From NCBI GenBank assembly GCA_902626575.1, contig CACOFY010000003.1:1-64000 (forward strand): a DNA stretch of 64,000 nucleotides. The letters are read 5' to 3'. The notes beneath the pieces were generated by a model. It made no database searches and was not told the origin of the DNA. It was given only the letters and a program-made list of their open reading frames with translations. The stretch comes from an uncultured Pelagibacteraceae bacterium. Lineage in GTDB: Bacteria; Pseudomonadota; Alphaproteobacteria; Pelagibacterales; Pelagibacteraceae. Below are positions 35,971 through 44,390 of this stretch, piece by piece. The first letter of the stretch is position 1, and each line of letters opens with the position of its first letter. The translations under genes and the position numbers were made by a program.

Positions 35971-37034
35971 TTTTTTACTGCCGAAGATTTTAGATTTTTA
36001 ATCCTAGATGAAGATAATTTTGATCTCATACTTTGTTTAAGATTTTCCCAAAGCTTAGCCATCCCTAAAGGTTCGTATATCATAAATATTATCATCAACA
36101 GACCAAATATTACCTGTTCAATTGACGAAATAATTGTAGCATCAATAGCCCCATGAAATACATTGTTTCCTATAGCATTTAAAAGAACTGGAAAAAGCAA
36201 AATAAATGCTGCCCCTATAAAAGCACCATTAATAGTTCCAAGTCCCCCAAGAATGCACATGAATAAGATTTTAAAAGATAATTTAATATCAAAAGCAACT
36301 GGCTCTAGAGATTTAAGATAACAAAATGCAAAAAGAGCACCAGCTACACCACAATAAAATGCACTAATCGCAAATGCTTGAACTTTAGTTCTTAATAATG
36401 AAACTCCCATGGACTCAGCAGCAATGTCCATATCTCTAACTGCCATCCAATTTCTACCAGTGCTTCCCCTAGCCATATTCATAGCTAATAAGGTTAAAAT
36501 CGTAGTAACAGCTAAACACACAAAATACATAGCTAATGGTGTAGTGAATGGTTTTCCTAAGATTACTATGTCTTGTGCAGTTATGATTCCTGATGAGTCA
36601 TAGTTTTTAAACCATCCAAATTTGTCAATCATCCATATGATAAAGAACTGTGAAGCTAGAGTTGCTACCATAAGATAAATTCCTCTTACCTTTAAGCTTG
36701 GCAAACCAAACAAAATTCCAAAAGCTGCAGCAATTAAACCTGATACTATTAATGAACCTACAAAACCAAGATCAGGCACTCGTAAAATAAGGTTGAACAT
36801 CGCAAAGGCTCCCGCAGCCATAAATCCAGCGGCACCCAAAGCTAATTGACCTGTATAACCCATTACAATTTGTTGTCCTATAGTAGCTAAAGCCAAGCAA
36901 AGCCAAGGAATTAATATAGAGGTGTACCAATATTCTGTTTTAATAAATGTCGGTATTATTAATACACTTAAAACCATACAAACAGCTAAGTTGATCAAGT
37001 CTTTTTTTGTGTAAGTCATAAAAATCGGTTTCAT
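35967..37034 (-). CDS. livM: Branched-chain amino acid ABC transporter permease LivM
   Basis: 355 residues, about nine to ten helices, with LAVCMVLSVLIIPTF near the start and the permease loop (STGRNWMAVRDMDIAAESMG) that contacts the ATPases. The C-terminal basic tail (about 325-355) is cytoplasmic. Last large gene of the operon running binding protein-livF-livG-livH-livM. The start has a good AGGAGAG ribosome site about 8 bases upstream; an ATG ten codons in (MTYTKKD region) is a weaker alternative. Confidence 0.93.
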   Translation of the reverse strand: MKPIFMTYTKKDLINLAVCMVLSVLIIPTFIKTEYWYTSILIPWLCLALATIGQQIVMGYTGQLALGAAGFMAAGAFAMFNLILRVPDLGFVGSLIVSGLIAAAFGILFGLPSLKVRGIYLMVATLASQFFIIWMIDKFGWFKNYDSSGIITAQDIVILGKPFTTPLAMYFVCLAVTTILTLLAMNMARGSTGRNWMAVRDMDIAAESMGVSLLRTKVQAFAISAFYCGVAGALFAFCYLKSLEPVAFDIKLSFKILFMCILGGLGTINGAFIGAAFILLFPVLLNAIGNNVFHGAIDATIISSIEQVIFGLLMIIFMIYEPLGMAKLWENLKQSMRSKLSSSRIKNLKSSAVKK

Positions 37035-37037
37035 AAA

Positions 37038-37946
37038 TTAAACTCTCCTAATAATTTTTTCTCCAAATAAACCCTCTGGTCTATATAATAAAAAGAATAT
37101 TGCTAATACATATGGAGCCCATCCTTCAATAGCCCCTCCAAAAAACGGTCCGATATAAACTTCTAATATTTTTTCTACTGCTCCAATAATTAAACCACCT
37201 ATAATTGCTCCTGGAATAGATGAGAAACCACCTATAATTAAGACTGGCAAAGCTTTTAATGCAAGATCAACAAGAGCAAATTGAACACCAGCTCTAGCTC
37301 CCCACATACATCCTGCTACTAAAGCTACTACACCTGCAGCAGACCAAACTAATAACATTATATGTTTTAAGGGTATTCCTATAGAACTCGCAGCACCAGC
37401 ATCATCTGCAACAGCTCTCAAACCTAATCCAATTTTAGTATATTTAAACAATAAAAACAGACCAATAATCATTATAGCTGCAACTAGCCCAGCTGTGATA
37501 TCAAGTGCACTAATAAATAATTTTAAATTATCTGCAATCCATGGCACAGGGAAATCTCCTATGCCTAAATCTAATCTTCTTACCTCTACTCCCCATGCTG
37601 CTTGAGCAAGTCCCTCTAAAACATATCCTAAACCAATTGTGGCCATTAACACTGTGTCTTCGCTGGCATTCATTAAAGGTCTCAAAACCAATCTCTCAGT
37701 ACATAAACCAACCACCACCATCAAAAGAGCTGCCAAAATAAACGCGAGCACAAAGGGTATATTGAAATCTTGCATGAAGCCACAGAAAGCAAGAACTGAG
37801 AAAAAAACCATAGCTCCTTGTGAAAAGTTAAATGTTGCTGAGGCTTTAAAAATAAGAACAAATCCTAGAGCGACTAAAGAATACATTGTACCAGCAAGTA
37901 AACCACCTACGAGAACTTCCATAAAAAATAATAATTCGTTCGCCAT
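37038..37946 (-). CDS. livH: Branched-chain amino acid ABC transporter permease LivH
   Basis: 302 residues, about eight helices, starting MANELLFFMEVLVGGLLAGT, a typical LivH opening. The EAA-type loop LGLRAVADDAGAASSIGIPL is present before the later helices, and GGFSSIPGAIIGGLIIGAVE is a strongly conserved block. It lies 3 bases before livM and 9 bases after livG. Confidence 0.94.
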   Translation of the reverse strand: MANELLFFMEVLVGGLLAGTMYSLVALGFVLIFKASATFNFSQGAMVFFSVLAFCGFMQDFNIPFVLAFILAALLMVVVGLCTERLVLRPLMNASEDTVLMATIGLGYVLEGLAQAAWGVEVRRLDLGIGDFPVPWIADNLKLFISALDITAGLVAAIMIIGLFLLFKYTKIGLGLRAVADDAGAASSIGIPLKHIMLLVWSAAGVVALVAGCMWGARAGVQFALVDLALKALPVLIIGGFSSIPGAIIGGLIIGAVEKILEVYIGPFFGGAIEGWAPYVLAIFFLLYRPEGLFGEKIIRRV

Positions 37947-37955
37947 ATTATAATC

Positions 37956-38750
37956 CTAGTGTTCCACTCCTAAGTAAGCATCTATTACTTTTTGGTTTGC
38001 CATTATTTCATCTGGTGTTCCATCACCAATAACCTTTCCGTAATCAAGCACGACAACTCTATCAGATATATCCATTACCACTCCCATATCATGCTCGATT
38101 AAAACCATTGTTGTACCAATTTCATCATTTACCTTTAAAATAAATCTGCACATATCTCTTTTTTCTTCGACATTCATTCCAGCCATGGGTTCGTCCAATA
38201 GAATTATTGACGAGTCAGTCGCAAGAGCTCTGCCTAACTCAACTTTTTTTTGTAATCCATAAGGAAGTTTTCCAACTGGAGTATCTTTAATATCTTCTAT
38301 CTCTAAAAAACTTATTATTTCCTCAGATCTATCTCTATTTAATTTTTCCTCTTTTTTTACTTTAGGAAGTTGTAAAGCAACCTCAAGGAAATTTGTTTTT
38401 GTATGAAGTTTTCTACCTACTAAAATATTGTCTAATACTGACATTCTTTTAAAAAGAGCTAAATTTTGAAATGTTCTTGATAGACCCATTTGAGCCATAA
38501 TATTTGGGGTTATGTTAGGTATCACTTTTCCTCTAAAAGAAACACTTCCTTTTTGAGGCTTATAAATCCCATTTATACAATTTAACATTGAGCTTTTTCC
38601 AGCACCATTAGGACCAATTATTGCTCTAACCTCATGCTCAAGAACATTAAATGAAGTATCAGTGATGGCCTTAACACCTCCAAAAGCGAGTGAAATATTA
38701 TTCACCTCCAAAATTGGTTTACCTATTTTAAATTTTCTTTCGTATGTCAT
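37956..38750 (-). CDS. livG: Branched-chain amino acid ABC transporter ATPase LivG
   Basis: 264 residues. Walker A GPNGAGKSSM, the characteristic LivG segment LSRTFQNLALFKRMSVLDNILVG, an ABC signature changed to LPYGLQKKVELGRALA, and Walker B SIILLDEPMAGMN followed by EHDMGVVMDISDRVVVLDYG. The LPYG in place of LSGG is normal for LivG. It lies 2 bases after livF. Confidence 0.95.
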   Translation of the reverse strand: MTYERKFKIGKPILEVNNISLAFGGVKAITDTSFNVLEHEVRAIIGPNGAGKSSMLNCINGIYKPQKGSVSFRGKVIPNITPNIMAQMGLSRTFQNLALFKRMSVLDNILVGRKLHTKTNFLEVALQLPKVKKEEKLNRDRSEEIISFLEIEDIKDTPVGKLPYGLQKKVELGRALATDSSIILLDEPMAGMNVEEKRDMCRFILKVNDEIGTTMVLIEHDMGVVMDISDRVVVLDYGKVIGDGTPDEIMANQKVIDAYLGVEH

Positions 38751-38752
38751 CC

Positions 38753-39568
38753 TTAATTACTTTTTTTCTTTAAACTTTCTTCTTTAAGAACGTCTCTAAA
38801 ATTTTTTCTACCTTTTTTTGATATACCTAAGTATAATTCTTTTACTTTATCGTTATTTAATAAATTTTGGGCAGTACCCTCTAGCATGACTTTCCCAGTT
38901 TCAATGATATAACCATAATCAGAGTTTTTTAATGCAATATTAGTATTCTGTTCAGCAAGTAAAATACTAACTCCTTCTTTTTGATTTAATTCTTTTATGA
39001 TATTAAAAATCTCAGCAACTAATTGAGGTGCTAGACCCATTGTTGGCTCGTCTAGTAACAACATTTTAGGTTTTGCCATCATTGCTCTTGCAACTGCTAT
39101 CATCTGTTGTTCTCCACCTGATGTAAATGCTGCTTGACTTTTTCTTCTTTCTTTTAATCTTAAAAAATAACCGTAAATTTTCTCTAATTCTTGATCAATA
39201 TCACCTTTAGATAATTTTCTTGAATAAGCTCCCGATATAATATTTTCCTCAACAGTTAAATGACCAAAACATCTTCTGCCCTCTAATACTTGAACCATTC
39301 CAAGTCCAACCATTTGAGATGGATTTTGTTTTTCTATTGAATTTCCGTCATAATCGATTGATCCTTTTGTCACTTTACCTCTCTCGGAAGCTAACATAGT
39401 TGAGATGGCTTTTAAGGTTGTACTTTTACCTGCTCCATTTGCGCCCAGTAAAGCAACTACTTTTCCTTTGGGAACTTTTAAAGAAACATCGTGTAAGCCT
39501 AAAATAACGTTGTCATACATTACCTCAATATTTCTAATATCAAGAATGTTTGTAGAATTATTACTCAT
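38753..39568 (-). CDS. livF: Branched-chain amino acid ABC transporter ATPase LivF
   Basis: 271 residues. Walker A GANGAGKST, Q-loop region VQVLEGRRCFGHLTVEENI, signature SGGEQQMIAVARAMM and Walker B PKMLLLDEPTMGLAP. The C-terminus has a basic lysine-rich tail of about 20 residues beyond the usual LivF end. It follows the binding-protein gene after a 98-base spacer containing a strong hairpin. Confidence 0.95.
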   Translation of the reverse strand: MSNNSTNILDIRNIEVMYDNVILGLHDVSLKVPKGKVVALLGANGAGKSTTLKAISTMLASERGKVTKGSIDYDGNSIEKQNPSQMVGLGMVQVLEGRRCFGHLTVEENIISGAYSRKLSKGDIDQELEKIYGYFLRLKERRKSQAAFTSGGEQQMIAVARAMMAKPKMLLLDEPTMGLAPQLVAEIFNIIKELNQKEGVSILLAEQNTNIALKNSDYGYIIETGKVMLEGTAQNLLNNDKVKELYLGISKKGRKNFRDVLKEESLKKKSN

Positions 39569-39596
39569 TAATTATTATTTACTTTAATTTTATTTA

Positions 39597-39639
39597 AATG
39601 GGAAGTTTGAAACAATTAATATTGTTTAAACTTCCCATT
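39597..39639 (-). promoter_or_regulatory. Hairpin between the binding-protein gene and livF
   Basis: An inverted repeat with arms AATGGGAAGTTT and AAACTTCCCATT (12 of 12) continues inward as AAACAAT/ATTGTTT with one bulged G and a TAAT loop, for about 19 paired bases. It sits between the periplasmic binding protein and the rest of its operon. There is no U-run after it on the minus strand, so it looks like an mRNA-stabilising or partly terminating element. Such an element lets the binding protein be made in excess of the membrane subunits, as in other ABC operons. Confidence 0.7.
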
Positions 39640-39666
39640 CTTGTGAACATTAATTAATTAAATTAA

Positions 39667-41007
39667 TTATCCACATTTTTTTGGTGTAATGTTGTTTTCT
39701 TTGGCAAATTTTGCTGCAGAGTCTTCAACTAAACCCCTAATAAATTTAGGGTCTAATGGAGCTTCCCAACCAGTTACCTGATTGAATTTTTTTCCATCCC
39801 ACTGCATTACAGCAAATTTACCGGCACCTTCATGGTTTGCACATGAAATAGCAAATGGAGCTAACATTCCTCCAACTCCAAGTTCTTTAAGTCTAGCTTC
39901 AGTCATATTTAAAGCTTCATAACCATCTCTAAACTCAGCACCAGTTACTGCTTTACCAACTTTGTTATGCATCTTTTGAGCATTTTTTAAAGCCTCAATC
40001 CACATAACTGCAGCACCTAGTCCTCTATTCCAGTAAACTGAACCAATTCTATTTGGATCAGCTAAGTTACCTTTTCCAGAACCATATACTTTGTCTTTGA
40101 TTTCTTTAACTAAAGGATATTCGCCTGGCAAAGCGTTAGCAACTGCATAAGTTCCTATTGCAGCATCGCCTGCTGGATACATATCCTCTTCAGCAGCGCC
40201 GAATGTTACATACATCATTCTGTCTCTTGGGAAATTAATTCTAGCAGCATTAGTCATTGCTGTTGAATTCATCCCAGAACCTGCCCCCCAAAAAGTAACC
40301 CAATCAGGATTTTCTCGTCTAATTTGTAGCCACTGAGATTGTTGTTCTAGACCTGGCGGTGGAATTGAAATTTCAACTAATTCCATTCCCCAGTCAGAAG
40401 TTATTTTTCTCATTGCCGGTAATGGCTCTCTTCCGTAAGCAGAGTCAATGTGTAAGTGAACGATTTTTTTACCTTTCATCTTATCAATTCCGCCCTCGAT
40501 CTCAGCCATAAATTTTAATTTAACAGCTATTTGTGACCAGTAGTGACTTGCAGCATTGAATACCCAAGGCCATACTCTTCCATCAGCACCGTCAGTTCTT
40601 CCATAACCATATTGAGCTAAAACAACATTGTCTTTTGCCATACGGTTGATAACTGCATATGCTCCTGGTGTTCCTAATGTATCAAACACAACTATTCTTT
40701 GACCATCTTTCTCAAGTAGTCTTTGGTAGCACTCAACTGTTTTTACAGCGTTGTACTCAGTTTCACATTCTTGCCATGTAAGCATGACTCCGTTCACTCC
40801 GCCTGTCATATTGACATAATTCATGTAGTCAATCTGAGCCCCATAGTAACCAGTTCCCATTGCTGAATAAGGTCCAACACGGCTGCTAGCTACAGGAAAG
40901 TATTGAGTTTCCGCTCCAAATACTTTTTGAGGTAAAGCGAGTGAAGAAAATACAGCTACAACTACTGTTAAAGTAGATGCAACCCTTTTTAACATTTTTT
41001 TTAACAT
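39667..41007 (-). CDS. ABC transporter periplasmic substrate-binding protein (branched-chain/amide type)
   Basis: 446 residues with a clear signal peptide (1-32, cleavage near VFGA). It is a type I periplasmic binding protein of the Leu/Ile/Val-amide family, longer than LivK (about 370), with conserved blocks YGAQIDYMNYVNMTGGVNG and ALPGEYPLVKEIKDKVYG. Codon and amino acid use are less AT-driven than neighbours (many Gly, Ala, Trp), as expected of a highly expressed SAR11 binding protein. First gene of the operon, with an excellent AGAGGGG ribosome site. The ligand could be branched-chain amino acids or amides. Confidence 0.92.
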   Translation of the reverse strand: MLKKMLKRVASTLTVVVAVFSSLALPQKVFGAETQYFPVASSRVGPYSAMGTGYYGAQIDYMNYVNMTGGVNGVMLTWQECETEYNAVKTVECYQRLLEKDGQRIVVFDTLGTPGAYAVINRMAKDNVVLAQYGYGRTDGADGRVWPWVFNAASHYWSQIAVKLKFMAEIEGGIDKMKGKKIVHLHIDSAYGREPLPAMRKITSDWGMELVEISIPPPGLEQQSQWLQIRRENPDWVTFWGAGSGMNSTAMTNAARINFPRDRMMYVTFGAAEEDMYPAGDAAIGTYAVANALPGEYPLVKEIKDKVYGSGKGNLADPNRIGSVYWNRGLGAAVMWIEALKNAQKMHNKVGKAVTGAEFRDGYEALNMTEARLKELGVGGMLAPFAISCANHEGAGKFAVMQWDGKKFNQVTGWEAPLDPKFIRGLVEDSAAKFAKENNITPKKCG

Positions 41008-41012
41008 TTCTA

Positions 41013-41019
41013 CCCCTCT
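41013..41019 (-). promoter_or_regulatory. Strong ribosome binding site of the binding-protein gene
   Basis: AGAGGGG on the minus strand, 5 bases before the ATG. Most genes in this window lack a purine box this strong, so it marks the gene for high translation and fixes its start at 41007. Confidence 0.75.
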
Positions 41020-41458
41020 TAATTAAGTTTAATTAATTTAACCATATGCTGAAAGTTTGTGCAAATTTTAATCATTCTATCTCGCAAATGATTTATTCAC
41101 CTTGAACTTTTGATATCTTTTTTTACAACTTTTAGATGAAATTAAACTTCAGATTGAAAAAATTAATCTTCTCAATTTTATTTTCTTTTTATTATTTAAG
41201 CATTCCTAATATCTATTTTTCTAAGGTAAGCTTAATGATTTAATTAGACGTAATTTACTCTCTAGCAAGAAATAACTCTATGTTACTATAATTAAAAGAG
41301 CGTGTATCCATTGATTACTCGACAAATCATTAAAATTATTATTTTCAGAAGGATTATTTATTAATTTATTTTTTTAAAGGTCTTGCCCAGGTCAAAAATA
41401 ATTGATTGCTTGAGATCCTAAAATAATGTTAGATGCCTTAAAAAAATATAAAAATATA

Positions 41459-41464
41459 GAGGAG
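41459..41464 (+). promoter_or_regulatory. Strong ribosome binding site of fdh
   Basis: GAGGAG lies 5 bases before the ATG at 41470, again among the strongest in the window. It fixes the fdh start and suggests high expression. Confidence 0.75.
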
Positions 41465-41469
41465 AATAA

Positions 41470-42669
41470 ATGAAAATATTATGCGTATTATATGATGATC
41501 CAAAAGGTGGAATGCCAAAATCATATGCACTTTCAGAATTACCCAAGATAGAGAAATATCCTGATGGAATGACTTTACCTTCACCAAAAGGAAGAGATTA
41601 TACACCAGGACAATTATTAGGATGTGTATCTGGTGAACTTGGATTAAGAAAATTTTTAGAAAGCAATGGTCATGAGTTGGTAGTGACTAATAGTAAAGAT
41701 GGAGATGGATGTGAAGCTGATAAACATATTGTTGATGCTGATATAGTAATCTCCCAGCCTTTCTTTCCATATTATTTAACTAAAGAGAGAATTGCTAAAG
41801 CTAAAAATTTAAAAATGGCAATCACAGCAGGAATTGGTTCAGACCATGTTGATTTACAAGCTGCGATGGATAATAAAATTGACGTTGTAGAAGTTACATA
41901 TTGTAATTCAAGATCTGTAGCTGAACATATTGTTATGATGATTGTGTCAATGGTAAGAGATTATCATAATCAACATAGAATTGTGAATGAGGGTGGTTGG
42001 AATATTGCTGACGCTGTTCAAAGATCATATGATGTTGAAGGTATGCATATTGGAACAGTTGCTGCTGGACGTATTGGTTTGGATGCACTAAGAAAAATGA
42101 AACCATTTGATGTTCATTTACACTACTTTGATAGACATAAACTGCCTGATTCGGTCGAAAAAGAACTGAATTTAACATTTCATGAATCTGTAGAATCGAT
42201 GGTTAAAGTTTGTGATGTAGTGACAATTAATTGTCCTCTTCACCCTGAAACTGAAAACTTATTTGATGATGCAATGATAAGTAAAATGAAAAAAGGTGCT
42301 TACATTGTAAATACTGCAAGAGGTAAAATTTGTAATAGAGATGCTATTGCAAAAGCATTAAAGAGTGGTCAATTAAGTGGTTACGCTGGAGATGTGTGGT
42401 TTCCACAACCAGCACCGAATGATCACGTATGGAGAAGTATGCCACATCATGGTATGACTCCACACACTTCTGGAACATCTTTAACTGCACAATCAAGATA
42501 TGCAGACGGAGTAAGAGAAATACTTGAATGTTTCTTTGATAAAAAACAAATAAGAGATCAATATTTAATAGTTAAAGACGGTCAGCTTGCTGGTATGGGT
42601 GCTCACTCTTACAGCAAAGGATCTGCAACAAGTGGGTCTGAGGAAGCTGCAAAATATAAAAAAAAATAA
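41470..42669 (+). CDS. fdh: NAD-dependent formate dehydrogenase
   Basis: Metal-free D-2-hydroxyacid dehydrogenase-type enzyme that oxidises formate to CO2 with NAD. The 399 residues keep the numbering of the Pseudomonas sp. 101 enzyme, with the catalytic set N146, R284, Q313 and H332. The cofactor loop AAGRIG lies at 198-203 and the NAD-selective D221-R222. The C-terminus GAHSYSKGSATSGSEEA is also diagnostic. It is a single-gene unit with a long upstream region, a strong ribosome site and a downstream hairpin. It fits C1 oxidation of methyl groups, known in SAR11. Confidence 0.97.
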   Translation: MKILCVLYDDPKGGMPKSYALSELPKIEKYPDGMTLPSPKGRDYTPGQLLGCVSGELGLRKFLESNGHELVVTNSKDGDGCEADKHIVDADIVISQPFFPYYLTKERIAKAKNLKMAITAGIGSDHVDLQAAMDNKIDVVEVTYCNSRSVAEHIVMMIVSMVRDYHNQHRIVNEGGWNIADAVQRSYDVEGMHIGTVAAGRIGLDALRKMKPFDVHLHYFDRHKLPDSVEKELNLTFHESVESMVKVCDVVTINCPLHPETENLFDDAMISKMKKGAYIVNTARGKICNRDAIAKALKSGQLSGYAGDVWFPQPAPNDHVWRSMPHHGMTPHTSGTSLTAQSRYADGVREILECFFDKKQIRDQYLIVKDGQLAGMGAHSYSKGSATSGSEEAAKYKKK

Positions 42670-42690
42670 ATTCTTAATTTTTAGTAACAA

Positions 42691-42725
42691 ACTCAAGTTT
42701 ATATCACCTTGATATAAACTTGAGT
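42691..42725 (+). terminator. Perfect 15-bp hairpin after fdh
   Basis: The arms ACTCAAGTTTATATC and GATATAAACTTGAGT are perfectly complementary over 15 bases around the loop ACCTT. It starts 22 bases after the fdh stop and ends 18 bases before the chosen selO ATG. No U-run follows, so it may act as a processing or stabilising 3' structure or a weak terminator. Confidence 0.6.
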
Positions 42726-42743
42726 ATTACCTATATCTATTTA

Positions 42744-44204
42744 ATGGCAGTTGATAATAAAATTGAATGGAATTTCAATAATACATATTTGAGTCTTCCA
42801 AAGATAATGTTATCTGAACAAAAACCAGATATAGTTGAGAAACCAGAAGTTGTTATAATTAATCATGCTTTATCAAAAGAACTTGGTTTAAATTTATTGA
42901 ATTTAGATGATGAGTATCTAGCTTCAGTTTTCTCCGGAAATTCATTACCTGATGGATCCAAGACTTATTCAATGGCTTATGCTGGTCATCAATTTGGACA
43001 TTTTACTATTTTAGGTGATGGTAGAGCAATAACAATCGGTGAACATGTAACTCAAAATAATCAAGGATTTGAAATTCAATTTAAAGGTTCAGGTAAAACT
43101 AAATTTTCTAGAGATGGTGATGGTAAAGCTGCATTAGGTCCTATGTTAAGAGAGTATATTATTAGTGAGGCAATGCATTATTTGAATATACCCACAACAA
43201 GAAGTTTAGCTGTAATAAAAACTGGTGAAAAAGTTATTAGGGAGACAGAATTAAAAGGAGCAATTCTCACTAGAGTAGCTACTAGTCATCTTCGTGTAGG
43301 CACATTTCAATACTTTGCATATAAAAAAGACGATTCAAATTTAAAAACTCTAATTAATTTTACAATAAATAAACATTACCCATCTTTAAAAAATAAAGAA
43401 AATTTATATTTAAATTTGATTGATAGATTGATGGAAAAACAGATTAATTTAATTGTGAATTGGATGAGAGTAGGATTTATTCATGGAGTAATGAATACAG
43501 ATAATATGGCTTTATCAGGTGAAACTATAGATTATGGTCCATGTGCTTTTATGGATCAGTATGATCCAAAGAGTGTATTCAGCTCAATAGACCATTTTGG
43601 TCGTTACGCATATTACAACCAACCTACAATAGCAAAATGGAACCTTGCAAGATTTGCCGAGTGTTTAATTCCTTTACTTGATTCAAATAAAGATAAAGCA
43701 ATAAAGTTAGCTACAGATAAGATAAATGAATTTGATAGTAATTACGAAAAAAAATGGCTTGGAATGATGAGAGATAAACTTGGGATGATAGGCAATCAAA
43801 AAGAAGATGAGGTATTAATCTTGGACTTGTTACAATGGATGCATATAAACAAAGCTGATTATACTAATACATTTTGTAATTTAACTTATGAAAATATGAT
43901 TAACGATAAAATCTTTCATAAAGATGACTTTTTAAAATGGAAGGAAAGATGGAAAATTCGTCTAACAGTAAATAATAATGACAAAACTTCAGAAAAGACT
44001 ATGAAAAAATCAAACCCTGTAGTGATACCACGAAATCATTTGGTTGAAGATGCTTTGAAAACTGCAGAGACAGGTGATTTGAAAAAAACAAATAGATTAC
44101 TGAAAGTTTTAAGTGAACCTTACAAAATACAATCCTCAATTCAAGATTTACAGATATCTCCTAAGCCTAGCAAAATTCCGTATAAAACTTTTTGCGGCAC
44201 ATAA
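42744..44204 (+). CDS. selO: Protein adenylyltransferase SelO (YdiU) family
   Basis: Pseudokinase-fold enzyme that AMPylates proteins, linked to redox stress in bacteria and mitochondria. The 486 residues keep the family blocks YAGHQFGHFTILGDGRA, QFKGSGKTKFSRDGDGKAAL, HGVMNTDNMALSGETIDYGPC (with the metal-binding Asn/Asp) and a C-terminal cysteine in TFCGT, where other members have Cys or selenocysteine three from the end. The open frame extends to a TTG at 42720, but that codon lies inside the preceding hairpin. I take the ATG at 42744, giving MAVDNKIEWNF. Confidence 0.93.
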   Translation: MAVDNKIEWNFNNTYLSLPKIMLSEQKPDIVEKPEVVIINHALSKELGLNLLNLDDEYLASVFSGNSLPDGSKTYSMAYAGHQFGHFTILGDGRAITIGEHVTQNNQGFEIQFKGSGKTKFSRDGDGKAALGPMLREYIISEAMHYLNIPTTRSLAVIKTGEKVIRETELKGAILTRVATSHLRVGTFQYFAYKKDDSNLKTLINFTINKHYPSLKNKENLYLNLIDRLMEKQINLIVNWMRVGFIHGVMNTDNMALSGETIDYGPCAFMDQYDPKSVFSSIDHFGRYAYYNQPTIAKWNLARFAECLIPLLDSNKDKAIKLATDKINEFDSNYEKKWLGMMRDKLGMIGNQKEDEVLILDLLQWMHINKADYTNTFCNLTYENMINDKIFHKDDFLKWKERWKIRLTVNNNDKTSEKTMKKSNPVVIPRNHLVEDALKTAETGDLKKTNRLLKVLSEPYKIQSSIQDLQISPKPSKIPYKTFCGT

Positions 44205-44216
44205 TCTTGAATTTAC

Positions 44217-44390
44217 ATGTACGAGAAATTAAAGAAATTTTATAAACCATTTTTGATTACTTATATTTTGTTTTCGGTGGCAATCGGATTTTATCCTTCT
44301 TTTGAATTTTACTCGTTAAAAGGACAATCTGTTATTATTTTTGTGTCTTTTTTTAATGGGTTGCTTGGAATTTATTTAAAAAAAAATTAA
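44217..44390 (+). CDS. Small two-helix membrane protein
   Basis: 57 codons starting MYEKLKKFYKPFLITYILFS and ending GLLGIYLKKN. Two hydrophobic helices (about 12-27 and 38-54) are separated by a short polar turn, with positive charges at both ends. It lies 12 bases after selO on the same strand, and its stop overlaps the convergent oxidoreductase stop by 4 bases. No family recognised. The clean fit between two genes supports it as real. Confidence 0.5.
   Translation: MYEKLKKFYKPFLITYILFSVAIGFYPSFEFYSLKGQSVIIFVSFFNGLLGIYLKKN

Larger units (their letters stand above)
41008..41469. other. Only long intergenic region of the window: divergent promoters and possible structured leader
   Basis: 462 bases between the binding-protein gene (minus) and fdh (plus), so both regulatory regions should be here. 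Visible content: strong ribosome sites at each end; a 35-codon frame at 41136-41243 that opens like a signal peptide (MKLNFRLKKLIFSILFSFYY) but stops at once; and a possible fdh leader fold between arms at 41370-41380 and 41436-41446. I see no tRNA or known riboswitch consensus. Confidence 0.7.

Noticed and set aside
42720-42743. TTG start for selO eight codons before the ATG
   Set aside because: It lies inside the perfect hairpin after fdh, and the SelO family starts near the ATG at 42744.
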